DNA of 64,000 nucleotides, from positions 3,346,001-3,410,000 of the forward strand of contig NZ_CP042239.1 of NCBI RefSeq assembly GCF_007833215.1, in the 5' to 3' direction. The position numbers and the translations under genes are program-made. Below, piece by piece: positions 52,149 through 60,664 of this stretch. Positions within the stretch are counted from its first letter, which is position 1; every line of letters starts with the position of its first letter. The DNA is from Sphingomonas suaedae (GTDB lineage Bacteria > Pseudomonadota > Alphaproteobacteria > Sphingomonadales > Sphingomonadaceae). The notes under the pieces were generated by a model. The model did no database searches, was not told where the DNA came from, and saw only the letters and a program-made list of their open reading frames with translations.

Positions 52149-52768
52149 GCGGCGGCGAGCGGCTTTGCGTCGGGCGCGCGACCGTAAATGGGGCGGGGCG
52201 GCAATGACGTCAGCGCTGGTGGCAGCAGAATCGCGTCGGCGGCGCGAGGCAGCGCCGGGCGCAGGTCGAGCGACGGGTCGAGCGCGGCGAGATGCCGCAC
52301 GCCATTGCCCGCCGCCGCGCGCCCGCCGAGCAGCGCCAGCGCCGCCTCGGGCTTCAATGAGGCAAAGGCCAGGGTTGGCGCGAGATGGCGGTCATAGGCG
52401 GCCATGAAGACCTCACCATGCCCGCCTTCCAGAACGACCGCCAGTTCCGCGCTACCCGGATCGGCGGCAAAGGCGGCAGCAGCGATGAGCGGAAGCGAGG
52501 AGAAGCCGAGCGCCTCCGCCCCCCAGCCCAGCGCCAGCCCGCGTGCGGCGGCAATCCCCACCCGAATTCCGGTGAAACTGCCCGGGCCGCAATCGACGAG
52601 GATGCGGCCTGCGCGTCCGCCATCGGGCAGTTCGGCGACCATCGGGATCAGCCGTTCCGCATGGCCGCGCCCCACGTCTTCGTGTCGATCGGCGATGACC
52701 GCCCCGCCCTCGATCAACGCGACCGAACAGGCGGCGGTGGCGGTTTCGATGACGAGGGTCCTAGTCAA
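52145..52768 (-). CDS. tsaB: tRNA t6A synthesis protein TsaB
   Basis: A 207-residue protein with the N-terminal TLVIETATAACSVALIEGG and the helix motif GPGSFTGIRVGIAAARGLAL. TsaB is the partner that activates TsaD in making threonylcarbamoyl-adenosine at position 37 of tRNAs. The TTG at 52768 is taken as the start because it overlaps the end of the nitroreductase gene and gives the usual length; no ATG fits. Confidence 0.9.
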   Translation of the reverse strand: MTRTLVIETATAACSVALIEGGAVIADRHEDVGRGHAERLIPMVAELPDGGRAGRILVDCGPGSFTGIRVGIAAARGLALGWGAEALGFSSLPLIAAAAFAADPGSAELAVVLEGGHGEVFMAAYDRHLAPTLAFASLKPEAALALLGGRAAAGNGVRHLAALDPSLDLRPALPRAADAILLPPALTSLPPRPIYGRAPDAKPLAAA

Positions 52769-53354
52769 TCCTGTTGAACTTCCCGAACTCGGGGCGCGGC
52801 GAGCGGCCAAAGATGCTTTCGGGATCCCCCTTGCCGAAGGTCGAGATGAAATTCACCCGCACGCTCGGCTGATCGGCAAAGAACGCCGCCTCGACCTTGG
52901 CCGGGTCGAACCCCGACATCGGCCCGGTGTCCCAGCCCAGTGCACGCGCCGCCATCAGGAAATAGGCGCCCTGCAGCGAGGAGTTGCGGAACGCATGGTC
53001 GCGACGCTTTTCCGGGTCGCCCTCGAACCAGCTCTTCGCATCGGTATGCGGGAACAGCCAGGGTAGCTCCTCATGAAAATTCAGGTCCATGCCGATCACC
53101 ACTGCGGCGGGCGCCTTGCGGATCTTGTCGGGGTTGGTGCCAGTCGCGCAATCGGCGAGCTTGTCCTTCGCGTCCTGCGACAGACACCAGACGAAGCGCG
53201 CGGGCTGCTGGTTGGCCGATGTCGGCCCCATCTTGAGCAGATCGTAGATCGCCTCAATATCCGTCGGCGTCACCTCGCCCGGCAGATAGCCGTTATAAGT
53301 GCGCGCGGTGCGAAACAGCGTGTCGAGTGCGGCGTCGTTTACCGGCGTTCCCAT
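52761..53354 (-). CDS. Nitroreductase family protein (malonic semialdehyde reductase-like)
   Basis: A 197-residue FMN enzyme of the RutE/HadB subgroup: ALDTLFRTARTYNGYLPGEV, YDLLKMGPTSANQQPARFVW, ELPWLFPHTDAKSWFEGD and ALGWDTGPMSGFDPAKVEAA. RutE reduces malonic semialdehyde to 3-hydroxypropionate in pyrimidine breakdown; no other rut genes are here. It may instead reduce another small aldehyde or quinone. Its start overlaps the stop of the Nfu gene (TGATG). Confidence 0.88.
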   Translation of the reverse strand: MGTPVNDAALDTLFRTARTYNGYLPGEVTPTDIEAIYDLLKMGPTSANQQPARFVWCLSQDAKDKLADCATGTNPDKIRKAPAAVVIGMDLNFHEELPWLFPHTDAKSWFEGDPEKRRDHAFRNSSLQGAYFLMAARALGWDTGPMSGFDPAKVEAAFFADQPSVRVNFISTFGKGDPESIFGRSPRPEFGKFNRID

Positions 53355-53929
53355 CAGACGGCTCTCACTTCGGTGACTTCGGGAACATAATGTTTCAGCA
53401 ATTGCTCGATCCCGTTCTTGAGCGTCGCGGTGGAGGAGGGGCATCCGGCGCAGGCGCCCTGCATCTGGAGGAATACCTTCCCCTTGTCGAAGCCGCGATA
53501 GACGATGTCGCCGCCGTCATTGGCGACGGCGGGACGCACGCGCGTTTCGATCAGCTCCTTGATCTGGGCGACGATATCGGCATCCTCGGGATCGTCCTCG
53601 AAATCGCTATCGGCGGGCGGAACGCTGAACCCTGCCGCGCTGCCCTGACGGAACAGCGGCATGTTGGCGCTGAAATGATCGAGCAGAATGCCGAGTACAT
53701 CGGGCTTGAGATTGGGCCAGTCGACGCCGGGCGCGGCGGTGACCGAGATGAAGTCGCGGCCGAAGAATACGCCGGTCACGTCGCCCAGCGCGAACAGCGC
53801 GTCCGCCAGCGGCGAGACCTCGGCCTCTTCGGGCGTCGCGAAATCGCGCGTGCCGGTGTCCATAACGGTCCTGCCGGGCAGGAATTTGAGTGTCGCCGGG
53901 TTGGGCGTCAGTTCGGTTTCGATCAGCAT
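53354..53929 (-). CDS. nfuA: Nfu-type iron-sulphur scaffold protein
   Basis: A 191-residue protein with an N-terminal Nfu domain (IETELTPNPATLKFLPGRTV) and a C-terminal NifU-like domain with the cluster-binding CAGCPSS motif near residue 160. It carries and hands over 4Fe-4S clusters. The ATG at 53929 gives the conserved N-terminus. It heads a tightly overlapping operon with the nitroreductase, tsaB and rimI. Confidence 0.93.
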   Translation of the reverse strand: MLIETELTPNPATLKFLPGRTVMDTGTRDFATPEEAEVSPLADALFALGDVTGVFFGRDFISVTAAPGVDWPNLKPDVLGILLDHFSANMPLFRQGSAAGFSVPPADSDFEDDPEDADIVAQIKELIETRVRPAVANDGGDIVYRGFDKGKVFLQMQGACAGCPSSTATLKNGIEQLLKHYVPEVTEVRAV

Positions 53930-54256
53930 GGCTCCCATTTGGGGGCAAGGGCGCAACGCATCAAGCAAGGAAAGCGAAAGCCTTGGTTACAGGGGTCTTT
54001 GGATTGGGTTTCAGCTTCGCTGAATCAACACCGCCCTCCGCAGCCGGTTCGGCGATAGTTCGCATCACCGGAGCCTTGGGCTGCCCCGCCCCCTCCTTCA
54101 CCCGGCCGCCCGTGAAAGATATCCTGAAGTGGCTGGCCGGGTGGGGGAGCGGGCGGGTACCGTCCAACTGCAAACGAATTGAGCGAGATGCTTTTCTTTT
54201 CGGTCGAGGGGGAGTAAGGCACCGCGACTTTTTCTGATCCGTACCAAGAGGTTTGT
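53930..54256. other. Intergenic region before infA with a dispersed palindrome
   Basis: A 327-base gap between divergent nfuA and infA. It holds a small hairpin TTCAGC-ttc-GCTGAA (54010-54024) and a large imperfect GC-rich palindrome (54083-54157) whose right arm shares TGGCCGGGTGGGGGAGCGGG with the repeat at 34750. The infA promoter is expected in the AT-richer stretch 54165-54245. No further gene was found. Confidence 0.6.
54083..54157. repeat. Imperfect GC-rich palindrome, same family as 34701-34776
   Basis: The left arm (CCCGGCCGCCC part at 54100-54111) and right arm (54132-54157) pair imperfectly around the AT-rich loop GTGAAAGATATCCTGAAGTG. The right arm shares 21 identical bases with the perfect palindrome of the GTA cluster, showing a dispersed family. 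Confidence 0.7.
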
Positions 54257-54475
54257 TTGGCCAAGGAAGAACTGCTTGAAATGCGCGGCCGCGTTGTGGA
54301 GTTGCTCCCCAATGCGATGTTCCGCGTGAAACTCGAGAATGATCACGAGATTCTCGGCCATACCGCCGGCAAGATGCGCAAGAACCGCATCCGCGTGCTG
54401 GTGGGCGACGAAGTGCTCGTCGAACTGACGCCCTATGACCTGACCAAGGGCCGCATCACCTATCGCTTCAAATGA
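54257..54475 (+). CDS. infA: Translation initiation factor IF-1
   Basis: A 72-residue S1-like protein: [40 protein letters not shown] and [10 protein letters not shown]. It starts at TTG 54257 with AAGAGG upstream; a non-ATG start fits the usual length exactly. It is essential for initiation at the ribosomal A site. It is followed by maf. Confidence 0.97.
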   Translation: MAKEELLEMRGRVVELLPNAMFRVKLENDHEILGHTAGKMRKNRIRVLVGDEVLVELTPYDLTKGRITYRFK

Positions 54476-54533
54476 TCCGCCCGGTGGCGGATCATCCCCG
54501 CGCAGGCGGGGATCCAGCCTCCAACTAACGCCG

Positions 54534-55103
54534 ATGCGGCTCGTCCTTGCCTCAACCTCGCCGCGCCGTCGCGACCTGCTGGCGCGGATCGGCGTCCTGC
54601 CGGATCGCGTGGCGGCTCCCGATATCGATGAGAACCCGCTCAAGGGCGAGCTTCCGCGCGTCTATGCGCTGCGGCTGGCGGAGGCGAAGGCGCGGGCGGT
54701 GGCGCGCGGCGATGACGAGATCGTGCTGGCGGGCGACACCACCATCGCGCTCGGCCGCCGCATTCTGCCCCCCGCCGATACCGAGGCGGTCCAGCGCGAA
54801 CTGCTCGCGAAACTTTCCGGCCGCCGCCACCATTGCCTCTCCGCGGTTTGCGTGATCGACATGGATGGCCGCGCCCGCGTCCGCCTGGCCGACACGATCG
54901 TCGCGTTCAAGCGGCTGAGCGAGGCGGAGATCGACCGCTACATTGCCTGCGGCGAGGGTCTGGGCAAGGCGGGCGGTTATGCCATCCAGGGGCGGGCCGA
55001 GGCGTTTGTCCGCTTCATCTCCGGCACCTATTCGGGCGTTGTCGGCTTGCCGCTCTACGACACGCGGGCGCTGCTCGAAACGGTCGGCTACCCGCTTGGC
55101 TGA
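54534..55103 (+). CDS. maf: Maf family nucleoside triphosphate pyrophosphatase
   Basis: A 189-residue protein with the Maf signature LVLASTSPRRRDLLARIGV at the start, the catalytic LAGDTTIALGRRILPPADTE and the C-terminal FISGTYSGVVGLPLYDTRAL. Maf proteins hydrolyse dTTP, UTP or modified nucleotides and can arrest cell division. It overlaps the next gene by eight bases. A short CG-rich inverted-repeat element sits between infA and maf (54478-54520). Confidence 0.92.
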   Translation: MRLVLASTSPRRRDLLARIGVLPDRVAAPDIDENPLKGELPRVYALRLAEAKARAVARGDDEIVLAGDTTIALGRRILPPADTEAVQRELLAKLSGRRHHCLSAVCVIDMDGRARVRLADTIVAFKRLSEAEIDRYIACGEGLGKAGGYAIQGRAEAFVRFISGTYSGVVGLPLYDTRALLETVGYPLG

Positions 55104-56034
55104 ATGGTTATACGAGGCCGGGATCGGCGAGAACCGCGCCGCGCTGGTCGCGCGCGGCACGATCCGCAAGGCGCGGATCGAGCTTCCCGGGCTGCGCGCC
55201 GACACCGTCGCTCCGGCGAAACTGATCGATCGAAGCACGGGCAAGGTCATGCTGCCCGATGGCGAAGAGGCGCTGTGCGACCCGTTGCCAAAGGGCGTGA
55301 CGCAGGGCGCGTCCTTCCCCGCCCGGATCGTGCGTGAACCCGTTGCCGAACGCGGCCGGATGAAGCTCGCCAAGGCTGTCCCCGCGCCCGATCTGCCCCT
55401 CGCGCCCGGCCCCGACCTGCTGGCGCGGATCGTTGCGAGCGGCGTTCCCGTCCGGCATTGCCACCCCCATGAATCCGATGCGTTCGAGGAGGCGGGCTGG
55501 TCCGAGGTGCTGGAGGAAGCCCGGACCGGCGACATCGCCTTCGCCACCGGCGCGCTGCGGCTGGCGCTCACCCCGGCGATGGCATTGTTTGATGTCGATG
55601 GCGGCCCGCCGCTTGGGGCCTTGTCGATCGACGCCGCGCACGCCGTCGCGGCGGCGATGGAGCGGCTCGACATTACCGGATCGGTCGGCATCGACTTCCC
55701 CACCCTGGCCAACAAGGCGGAGCGCAACGCCGTCGCCGAAGCGATCGACGCTGCGTTGCCCCAGCCGTTCGAGCGGACCGCGATGAACGGCTTCGGCTTT
55801 CTCCAGATCGTCCGGCGCAAGACCCGCATGTCGCTGCCCGAATTGCTCGCCGCCGATCCGGTCGGCGCGATGCTGCGCGCGGAACTGCGCCGCCTCGAAC
55901 GCCTTTCCCCGCCCGCGCCCGATACCCATATGCTGCCCCCAGCGCTGCTGCGCCGGCTGGAGCGCGCGCCCGACTGGATCGCGCAGTTGCACCGCCGCAC
56001 CGGCGGCCACACCCGCTTTATGGAGCAAGGATGA
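55096..56034 (+). CDS. Ribonuclease E/G-like protein
   Basis: A 312-residue protein of the RNase E/G family. It starts at TTG 55096 (AEWLYEAGIGENRAALVARG), overlapping maf. The catalytic region is SVGIDFPTLANKAERNAVAE and FERTAMNGFGFLQIVRRKTR, matching the RNase E/G DNase-I-like subdomain. It is much shorter than RNase E/G (at least about 480 residues) and the S1 RNA-binding domain is reduced. It may process RNA or act as a non-catalytic relative. It overlaps yacG by four bases. Confidence 0.85.
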   Translation: MAEWLYEAGIGENRAALVARGTIRKARIELPGLRADTVAPAKLIDRSTGKVMLPDGEEALCDPLPKGVTQGASFPARIVREPVAERGRMKLAKAVPAPDLPLAPGPDLLARIVASGVPVRHCHPHESDAFEEAGWSEVLEEARTGDIAFATGALRLALTPAMALFDVDGGPPLGALSIDAAHAVAAAMERLDITGSVGIDFPTLANKAERNAVAEAIDAALPQPFERTAMNGFGFLQIVRRKTRMSLPELLAADPVGAMLRAELRRLERLSPPAPDTHMLPPALLRRLERAPDWIAQLHRRTGGHTRFMEQG

Positions 56035-56204
56035 AGACCGACTGCCCGATCTGCGGGCGCGCGCCCGTGCCCGAGTTCAAGCCCTTTTGCAGCCGCGGCT
56101 GCAAGGATCGCGACCTGCTGCAATGGCTGGGCGAGGGGTATCGCATCCCCGGTCCCCCCGCCGACCCGCAAAGCGGGCTGGACAGCGACGAACGCCGCGA
56201 CTAA
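56031..56204 (+). CDS. yacG: Zinc-finger protein YacG (DNA gyrase inhibitor)
   Basis: The frame encodes 57 residues: MKTDCPICGRAPVPEFKPFC then SRGCKDRDLLQWLGEGYRIP. The four zinc cysteines are C5-x2-C8 and C20-x3-C24. YacG binds gyrase B and inhibits supercoiling in E. coli. It overlaps the RNase-like gene and lies just before tRNA-Phe. Confidence 0.93.
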   Translation: MKTDCPICGRAPVPEFKPFCSRGCKDRDLLQWLGEGYRIPGPPADPQSGLDSDERRD

Positions 56205-56235
56205 GAGCGCGCCTTCCGGCGTTGACCGGACCCGT

Positions 56236-56311
56236 GCCCGGGTAGCTCAGTTGGTAGAGCATGCGACTGAAAATCGCAGTGTCGGCGGTTCGATTCCGTC
56301 CCCGGGCACCA
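56236..56311 (+). tRNA. tRNA-Phe (GAA)
   Basis: A 76-base cloverleaf. The acceptor stem GCCCGGG (56236-56242) pairs with CCCGGGC (56301-56307), and the 3' CCA is encoded. The D-arm contains AGCTCAGTTGGTAGAGC and the anticodon loop CTGAAAA gives GAA (Phe). The T-arm is GGCGGTTCGATTCCGTC. Confidence 0.97.
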
Positions 56312-56333
56312 CAATTCCTCCGCAACCGACCTC

Positions 56334-57806
56334 TCAGCCGCAAGGACCGGCGCCGCGATTCAGCGTAGCTGAATCCGACCCCAGCGATTCGGCGAGCGGG
56401 CTTGCGGGCCAGCCGTTTGTGCTGACGAGGTCGGCGCGGGGCGCGTCGGCCCAGGCATAGCGAACGCAACGCGCCGCAACGTTCGCGGGAATGATCAGCG
56501 CGACGGTGTCCGGACCGGACAGATGGCCTGTAACCTTAACGCAGGTTTCGGCACAAAGCTCGAAGCCGGAAACGGCGCGTCCGCGCGCGGAGGTCAGTCG
56601 GTCGTCCACTGTATAATATAGCGTCAGGCGCCGTCCCCGCCGACTGACCCGCTTCAGCACCGGCCCCGTCGATCCGGCGGGCGCGCGATAGGCGATCCGG
56701 AGCGCGATCGCTGCCGCCCGGTCGGCGACAGCCGCCTTGTACGGCGGGTGCAGATCGTCGGCGCCGCGCTGATCGATCTGGACGACCAGGCCCGCTGCGG
56801 GATCGCGCGCGACGAACCGGCGCTGCGCTTCCCGGATGACGGCCCAATTCCCGGGCGTGGCGGGCGGGGGCGGCGCGAAGGGGGGAAGCTGCACGACGAT
56901 CATCGGCAGCGATTGGCCAAAGGTCCGGCGCCAGCTCGCGGCGAGGGCGGCGAGCCGCTCGCCATAGCGATCCGGCCGGTGCGTATCGCTCTCGCCCTGA
57001 TACCAGAGCACGCCGCGCAACCCCAGCGGCGCGAGCGGGGCGATCATGGCGTTGAACACATGGCCGTCATTCTGGCGCGACACCTGGTCAGGCCGGGCGC
57101 GTCCAAGATCGCGCGTGCGCCCAAGATCGCGCGCGCGCAACGTCGCGGCATCGACAAAGGCCGCGATGCGGGTCCCGCCCCAGGACGCACCGACTAGCCC
57201 GATCGGAACGCCGAGTTGCGCGCGCAGGCGCTCGCCGAAACGATGGCAGATGGCGGAGAAGCGCGCCGCGCTCTGCGGTGTCGATACCTTCCAGCCGCCC
57301 AGGGTCACCAGGTGCGGGGACGGCATCGGCGCCTCGCGGCGCGCGATATCGAGCATCCGCAATCGGGTGTCGGGCGCGAATTGCGCGGGAAGATCGACCG
57401 CGCTGGAGCGCCGGAATTCCATGTTCGACTGCCCCGCGCACAGCCAGACATCGCCGATCAGGATGTCGCGATACCGGTCATGGAATGAGGGGGCCGAGGC
57501 TTCGAGCCGATAGGGACCGCCCGCCCGGCGCGCGGGAAGCAGGACGGACCAGGCCCCGTCCGATCCCGCTACCGTCCGCGCCTGCGCGTTGGCAAGGGAG
57601 ACGTGGACAGGCTCCCCCGGCCTCGCGCGACCCCAGATGCGGATCGGGCGGTCCCGCTGCACGACCATGTGTGCGCCGAAGACCGAGTCGAGGCCCAACC
57701 GTTCCTCGGGCGGCGGGTCGCCCGCATCGCGGGTCTGAACTGCTGCGATGGGCAACGGCATGAGCGCTGCGGCGAGGACCAGAGCCGCGCTGCGTGGCAT
57801 GAACAT
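56334..57806 (-). CDS. Sialate O-acetylesterase-family (SASA) esterase
   Basis: A 490-residue exported carbohydrate acetylesterase. The signal peptide starts MFMPRSAALVLAAALMPLPI. The catalytic Ser is in WLCAGQSNMEF near residue 120, the block GLVGASWGGTRIAAF near 200, and the middle VLWYQGESDTHRPDRYGERL; the DxxH catalytic pair is in DDLHPPYK. SASA enzymes remove O-acetyl groups from sialic acids or plant polysaccharides. GGAGG precedes ATG 57806. The last 14 codons are encoded by a GATTCAGC-gta-GCTGAATC hairpin (56357-56375). It is divergent from a TonB receptor and probably part of a glycan-use locus. Confidence 0.85.
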   Translation of the reverse strand: MFMPRSAALVLAAALMPLPIAAVQTRDAGDPPPEERLGLDSVFGAHMVVQRDRPIRIWGRARPGEPVHVSLANAQARTVAGSDGAWSVLLPARRAGGPYRLEASAPSFHDRYRDILIGDVWLCAGQSNMEFRRSSAVDLPAQFAPDTRLRMLDIARREAPMPSPHLVTLGGWKVSTPQSAARFSAICHRFGERLRAQLGVPIGLVGASWGGTRIAAFVDAATLRARDLGRTRDLGRARPDQVSRQNDGHVFNAMIAPLAPLGLRGVLWYQGESDTHRPDRYGERLAALAASWRRTFGQSLPMIVVQLPPFAPPPPATPGNWAVIREAQRRFVARDPAAGLVVQIDQRGADDLHPPYKAAVADRAAAIALRIAYRAPAGSTGPVLKRVSRRGRRLTLYYTVDDRLTSARGRAVSGFELCAETCVKVTGHLSGPDTVALIIPANVAARCVRYAWADAPRADLVSTNGWPASPLAESLGSDSATLNRGAGPCG

Positions 57807-57938
57807 CCTTTCCTCCAATCCGCGGATCGACGTCAAGCTAGACCAGATGGCGGTTGACTTATAGCTAAAATAGCAACAAAAAGATGTTCAGCTGAACCGC
57901 TCGCTCGAAGCGGGGTGACGATTGGGATGGAGGATGCC

Positions 57939-60644
57939 TTGAAGAGAATCGCGAAAATTTCTCAGATTGCGCTGGTCGCAGCGATGCTTGGCGCCGCGCC
58001 AAACTGTTTCGCTCAGGAGAACGAAAGCGCGGCTGAGGCCGAGACCGGCGACACGCAGGCACCCACGACCGAAGTGATCGTCACCGGCATCCGCGAATCC
58101 GAAGCGGAATCGATCGATATCAAGCGCCGGTCGAAGCTGATCGTCGATTCGATCGTCGCAGAGGATATCGGCAAGCTGCCCGACCAGAATGTCGCCGAGT
58201 CGCTTGAGCGCGTGTCGGGCGTGCAGGTACGGCGCGAAATCGACGAGGCGGCCGATATCGCGATCCGCGGGCTCAGTCAGAACCGGCTGGAATTCAACGG
58301 CCACACGCTGATCAGCCCTTATGGCCGCGGCGCCGACGGCCCCGACGAGGGCGCCTATAACGTGCTCACGCTGATCCCCTCGGAACTGGTCGCGCGGATG
58401 GACGTGACCAAGCTGCCGTCACCCTCGATGATCGAAGGGTCGCTCGGCGGCACAGTCAACATCCTCACCCGCCGCGCATCGTCGCGGAAGAAGTTCTTCA
58501 TCGGCGGATCGGCGCAGATCGTCGATAAATCCAAGGCGGGCGACCCGTCCTACCGGCTCACGGGTCTCGTCGCGGCATCGTTCCTCGACGGTCGGCTGGG
58601 CGTCGCGATCGGCGCCAATTATCAGCGGCTCAATATCGGCCAGGATTCGTTCGACAGCTATTCCTCCTGGCGCGAACAGCCCGACAATTTCAGTTCCGAT
58701 CCCGACGTCGTCGATCCCAATGGCGATGGGAACAACATCTATTATTTCAACGACATCCGCTATCAGCGCCTGCAGGAAAAGCGCACCAAATACGGGGTCA
58801 CCACGAACATCTTCTTCGAGGCGAACGACAGCCTCGAATTTCATGCCGACCTGCTCTACGCCCATGCCGATACCGACCGGAAGCGCAACTGGGTGTCGAT
58901 CCCGCTGAGCCGTGCCGCGTCCGGATATACCGACCTCGTTGTTTCGGAGAACGAGAATATCGTCGCCGGTACGGTACGCGCCGTCATTCAGGGCAATGCC
59001 GAGCGGCTGACTCTGCCCACCGATATCTTCTCGGGCCAGTTCGGCGTGAAGGGCAAGCTGGGCGACCGCATCGAACTGTCGAGCGACGTGTCCTTTACCC
59101 GCGCTACTCAGGATTACGGCCAGACCTATCTGCGTGCCGACACGACCTCCGCGCAACTCGTCTCGTTCGACTTTCGCGATCGCGACGTGCCCGCAGTCGG
59201 CTTGCCCGCCAATGTCGATATCACCGATCCGGCGCTCTATATCTACCGGACCAGCTTCGATAACCGCTATCTGTACGAGGCGGAGGAAGCGACTTTCCGG
59301 CTGGACGCGCGCTACAGTTTCGATCGCGGGTTCCTGACCTCGATCGAGGCGGGCTATCGCTTCGCGCAGATCGACCTCAACCGCGAAACCTATCGCAACC
59401 AGACGACCTATCCGACGGGCGCATCGACGCGCATCCCGGTGACCGCGATTCCGGGCAATTACGAGATCGTCGAGTTCGACCGGTTCCTGACCGGCGCCCA
59501 GGGCGACTTCCCGACCGCCTATCTGGTGCCGATCACCGACAAGCAGGGGAATGAGGGCATCTGCCAGGTCTTCTCGTCGACCTGCACGCCCAATCTCTAC
59601 GACCCGACATCGAGCTTCACCCTGCGCGAGCCGGTTCATTCGGCCTATGTCCAGGGCAATTTCGAAACGCGTCTGCTCGCCTTGCCGGTCAGCGGCAATT
59701 TCGGCCTGCGCTACGTTAACACCCGGCTGATCGCAGATGGTTTCTACGGCATTCGGGGCAGCACCACGCCGGGCGCGTTCGAGCCGGTCAACCAGACCGT
59801 CGCCTATGACGACTGGCTGCCCAGCGTCGCGACGCGGTTCGAGGTGTCGGACAACGTGCTGTTCCGTTTGGGCGCCGCGCGGGTGATGGCGCGGCCGGAC
59901 ACGCGCGACCAGTCGCCGTCCTTCTCGATCACCTCGGCCGGGACCGGCGCGGGCGGCAATCCGGCGCTCCAGCCCTTCCGCGTCAATCAGCTGGACGCCT
60001 CGATCGAATGGTACCCGCGGCGCGGCGCGCTCTGGTCGCTGGCCGCCTTCTACAAGGATGTCGAGAGCTTCATCTACTCGCAGACGGTCGAGGAAGTGAT
60101 CCCCGGTCTGGACGCCGATCCGAACGACAGCGATCCCGAAACCCCCTATCGCATCGGCCGCACGTTCAACGGCCAGGGCGCGACGATCAAGGGCTTCGAG
60201 GTCCAGATCCGTCAGCCGCTCGACTTCCTGCCCGGTCCGCTCGAACATTTCGGGGTCAAGGGCACCTACACCTTCATCGACAGCAAGTCAGGGATCATCG
60301 ACGGCCGCACGAACGAGGAATTGCCGCTCCAGTCGCTGTCCAAGCATAGCGGCACCGCATTGCTCTTCTACGAGGATGGGCCGTTCGGGATGCGGGTGGG
60401 CTATTCCTATCGCAGCGGATTCCTCAACCGTATCGGCCTGTCGGGCAACGGCATCTATTATCGCGCGGCGGGCTATCTGTCGGCGGGGGTCGATTACGAC
60501 ATCGCCAAGGGGGTGAAGATCAGCGTGTCCGGGTCGAACCTCACCAACACCCCGACGCGCAAATATGCGAATTATGAGGAAGCGACCGCCAGCTATCTCG
60601 AAAATGGGCGCAACTTGACCGCGACCCTGACTTTCCGGTTCTGA
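57939..60644 (+). CDS. TonB-dependent receptor (TIGR01782 type)
   Basis: A receptor of about 900 residues. TTG 57939 is preferred as start because GGAGG lies five bases before it and it gives a clean signal peptide (KRIAKISQIALVAAMLGAAP); ATG 57927 and GTG 57915 are alternatives. The plug has EVIVTGIRESEAESIDIKRR, KLPDQNVAESLERVSGVQVR and IAIRGLSQNRLEFNGHTLI, as in the TIGR01782 (TonB-Xanth-Caul) family, which imports oligosaccharides. The barrel ends LTATLTFRF. It is divergent from the acetylesterase and followed after 20 bases by the large lipoprotein. Confidence 0.92.
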   Translation: MKRIAKISQIALVAAMLGAAPNCFAQENESAAEAETGDTQAPTTEVIVTGIRESEAESIDIKRRSKLIVDSIVAEDIGKLPDQNVAESLERVSGVQVRREIDEAADIAIRGLSQNRLEFNGHTLISPYGRGADGPDEGAYNVLTLIPSELVARMDVTKLPSPSMIEGSLGGTVNILTRRASSRKKFFIGGSAQIVDKSKAGDPSYRLTGLVAASFLDGRLGVAIGANYQRLNIGQDSFDSYSSWREQPDNFSSDPDVVDPNGDGNNIYYFNDIRYQRLQEKRTKYGVTTNIFFEANDSLEFHADLLYAHADTDRKRNWVSIPLSRAASGYTDLVVSENENIVAGTVRAVIQGNAERLTLPTDIFSGQFGVKGKLGDRIELSSDVSFTRATQDYGQTYLRADTTSAQLVSFDFRDRDVPAVGLPANVDITDPALYIYRTSFDNRYLYEAEEATFRLDARYSFDRGFLTSIEAGYRFAQIDLNRETYRNQTTYPTGASTRIPVTAIPGNYEIVEFDRFLTGAQGDFPTAYLVPITDKQGNEGICQVFSSTCTPNLYDPTSSFTLREPVHSAYVQGNFETRLLALPVSGNFGLRYVNTRLIADGFYGIRGSTTPGAFEPVNQTVAYDDWLPSVATRFEVSDNVLFRLGAARVMARPDTRDQSPSFSITSAGTGAGGNPALQPFRVNQLDASIEWYPRRGALWSLAAFYKDVESFIYSQTVEEVIPGLDADPNDSDPETPYRIGRTFNGQGATIKGFEVQIRQPLDFLPGPLEHFGVKGTYTFIDSKSGIIDGRTNEELPLQSLSKHSGTALLFYEDGPFGMRVGYSYRSGFLNRIGLSGNGIYYRAAGYLSAGVDYDIAKGVKISVSGSNLTNTPTRKYANYEEATASYLENGRNLTATLTFRF

Positions 60645-60664
60645 CGATCAAGAGGTGTAGCGTG

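Noticed and set aside
57107..57142. 18-base tandem duplication in the SASA esterase gene
   Set aside because: It only duplicates a six-residue segment (RDLGRT/RDLGRA) in frame and gives no sign of special function.
58419..60248. 609-codon minus-strand open frame opposite the TonB receptor
   Set aside because: A reading-frame shadow of the receptor gene caused by high GC; no family signal.
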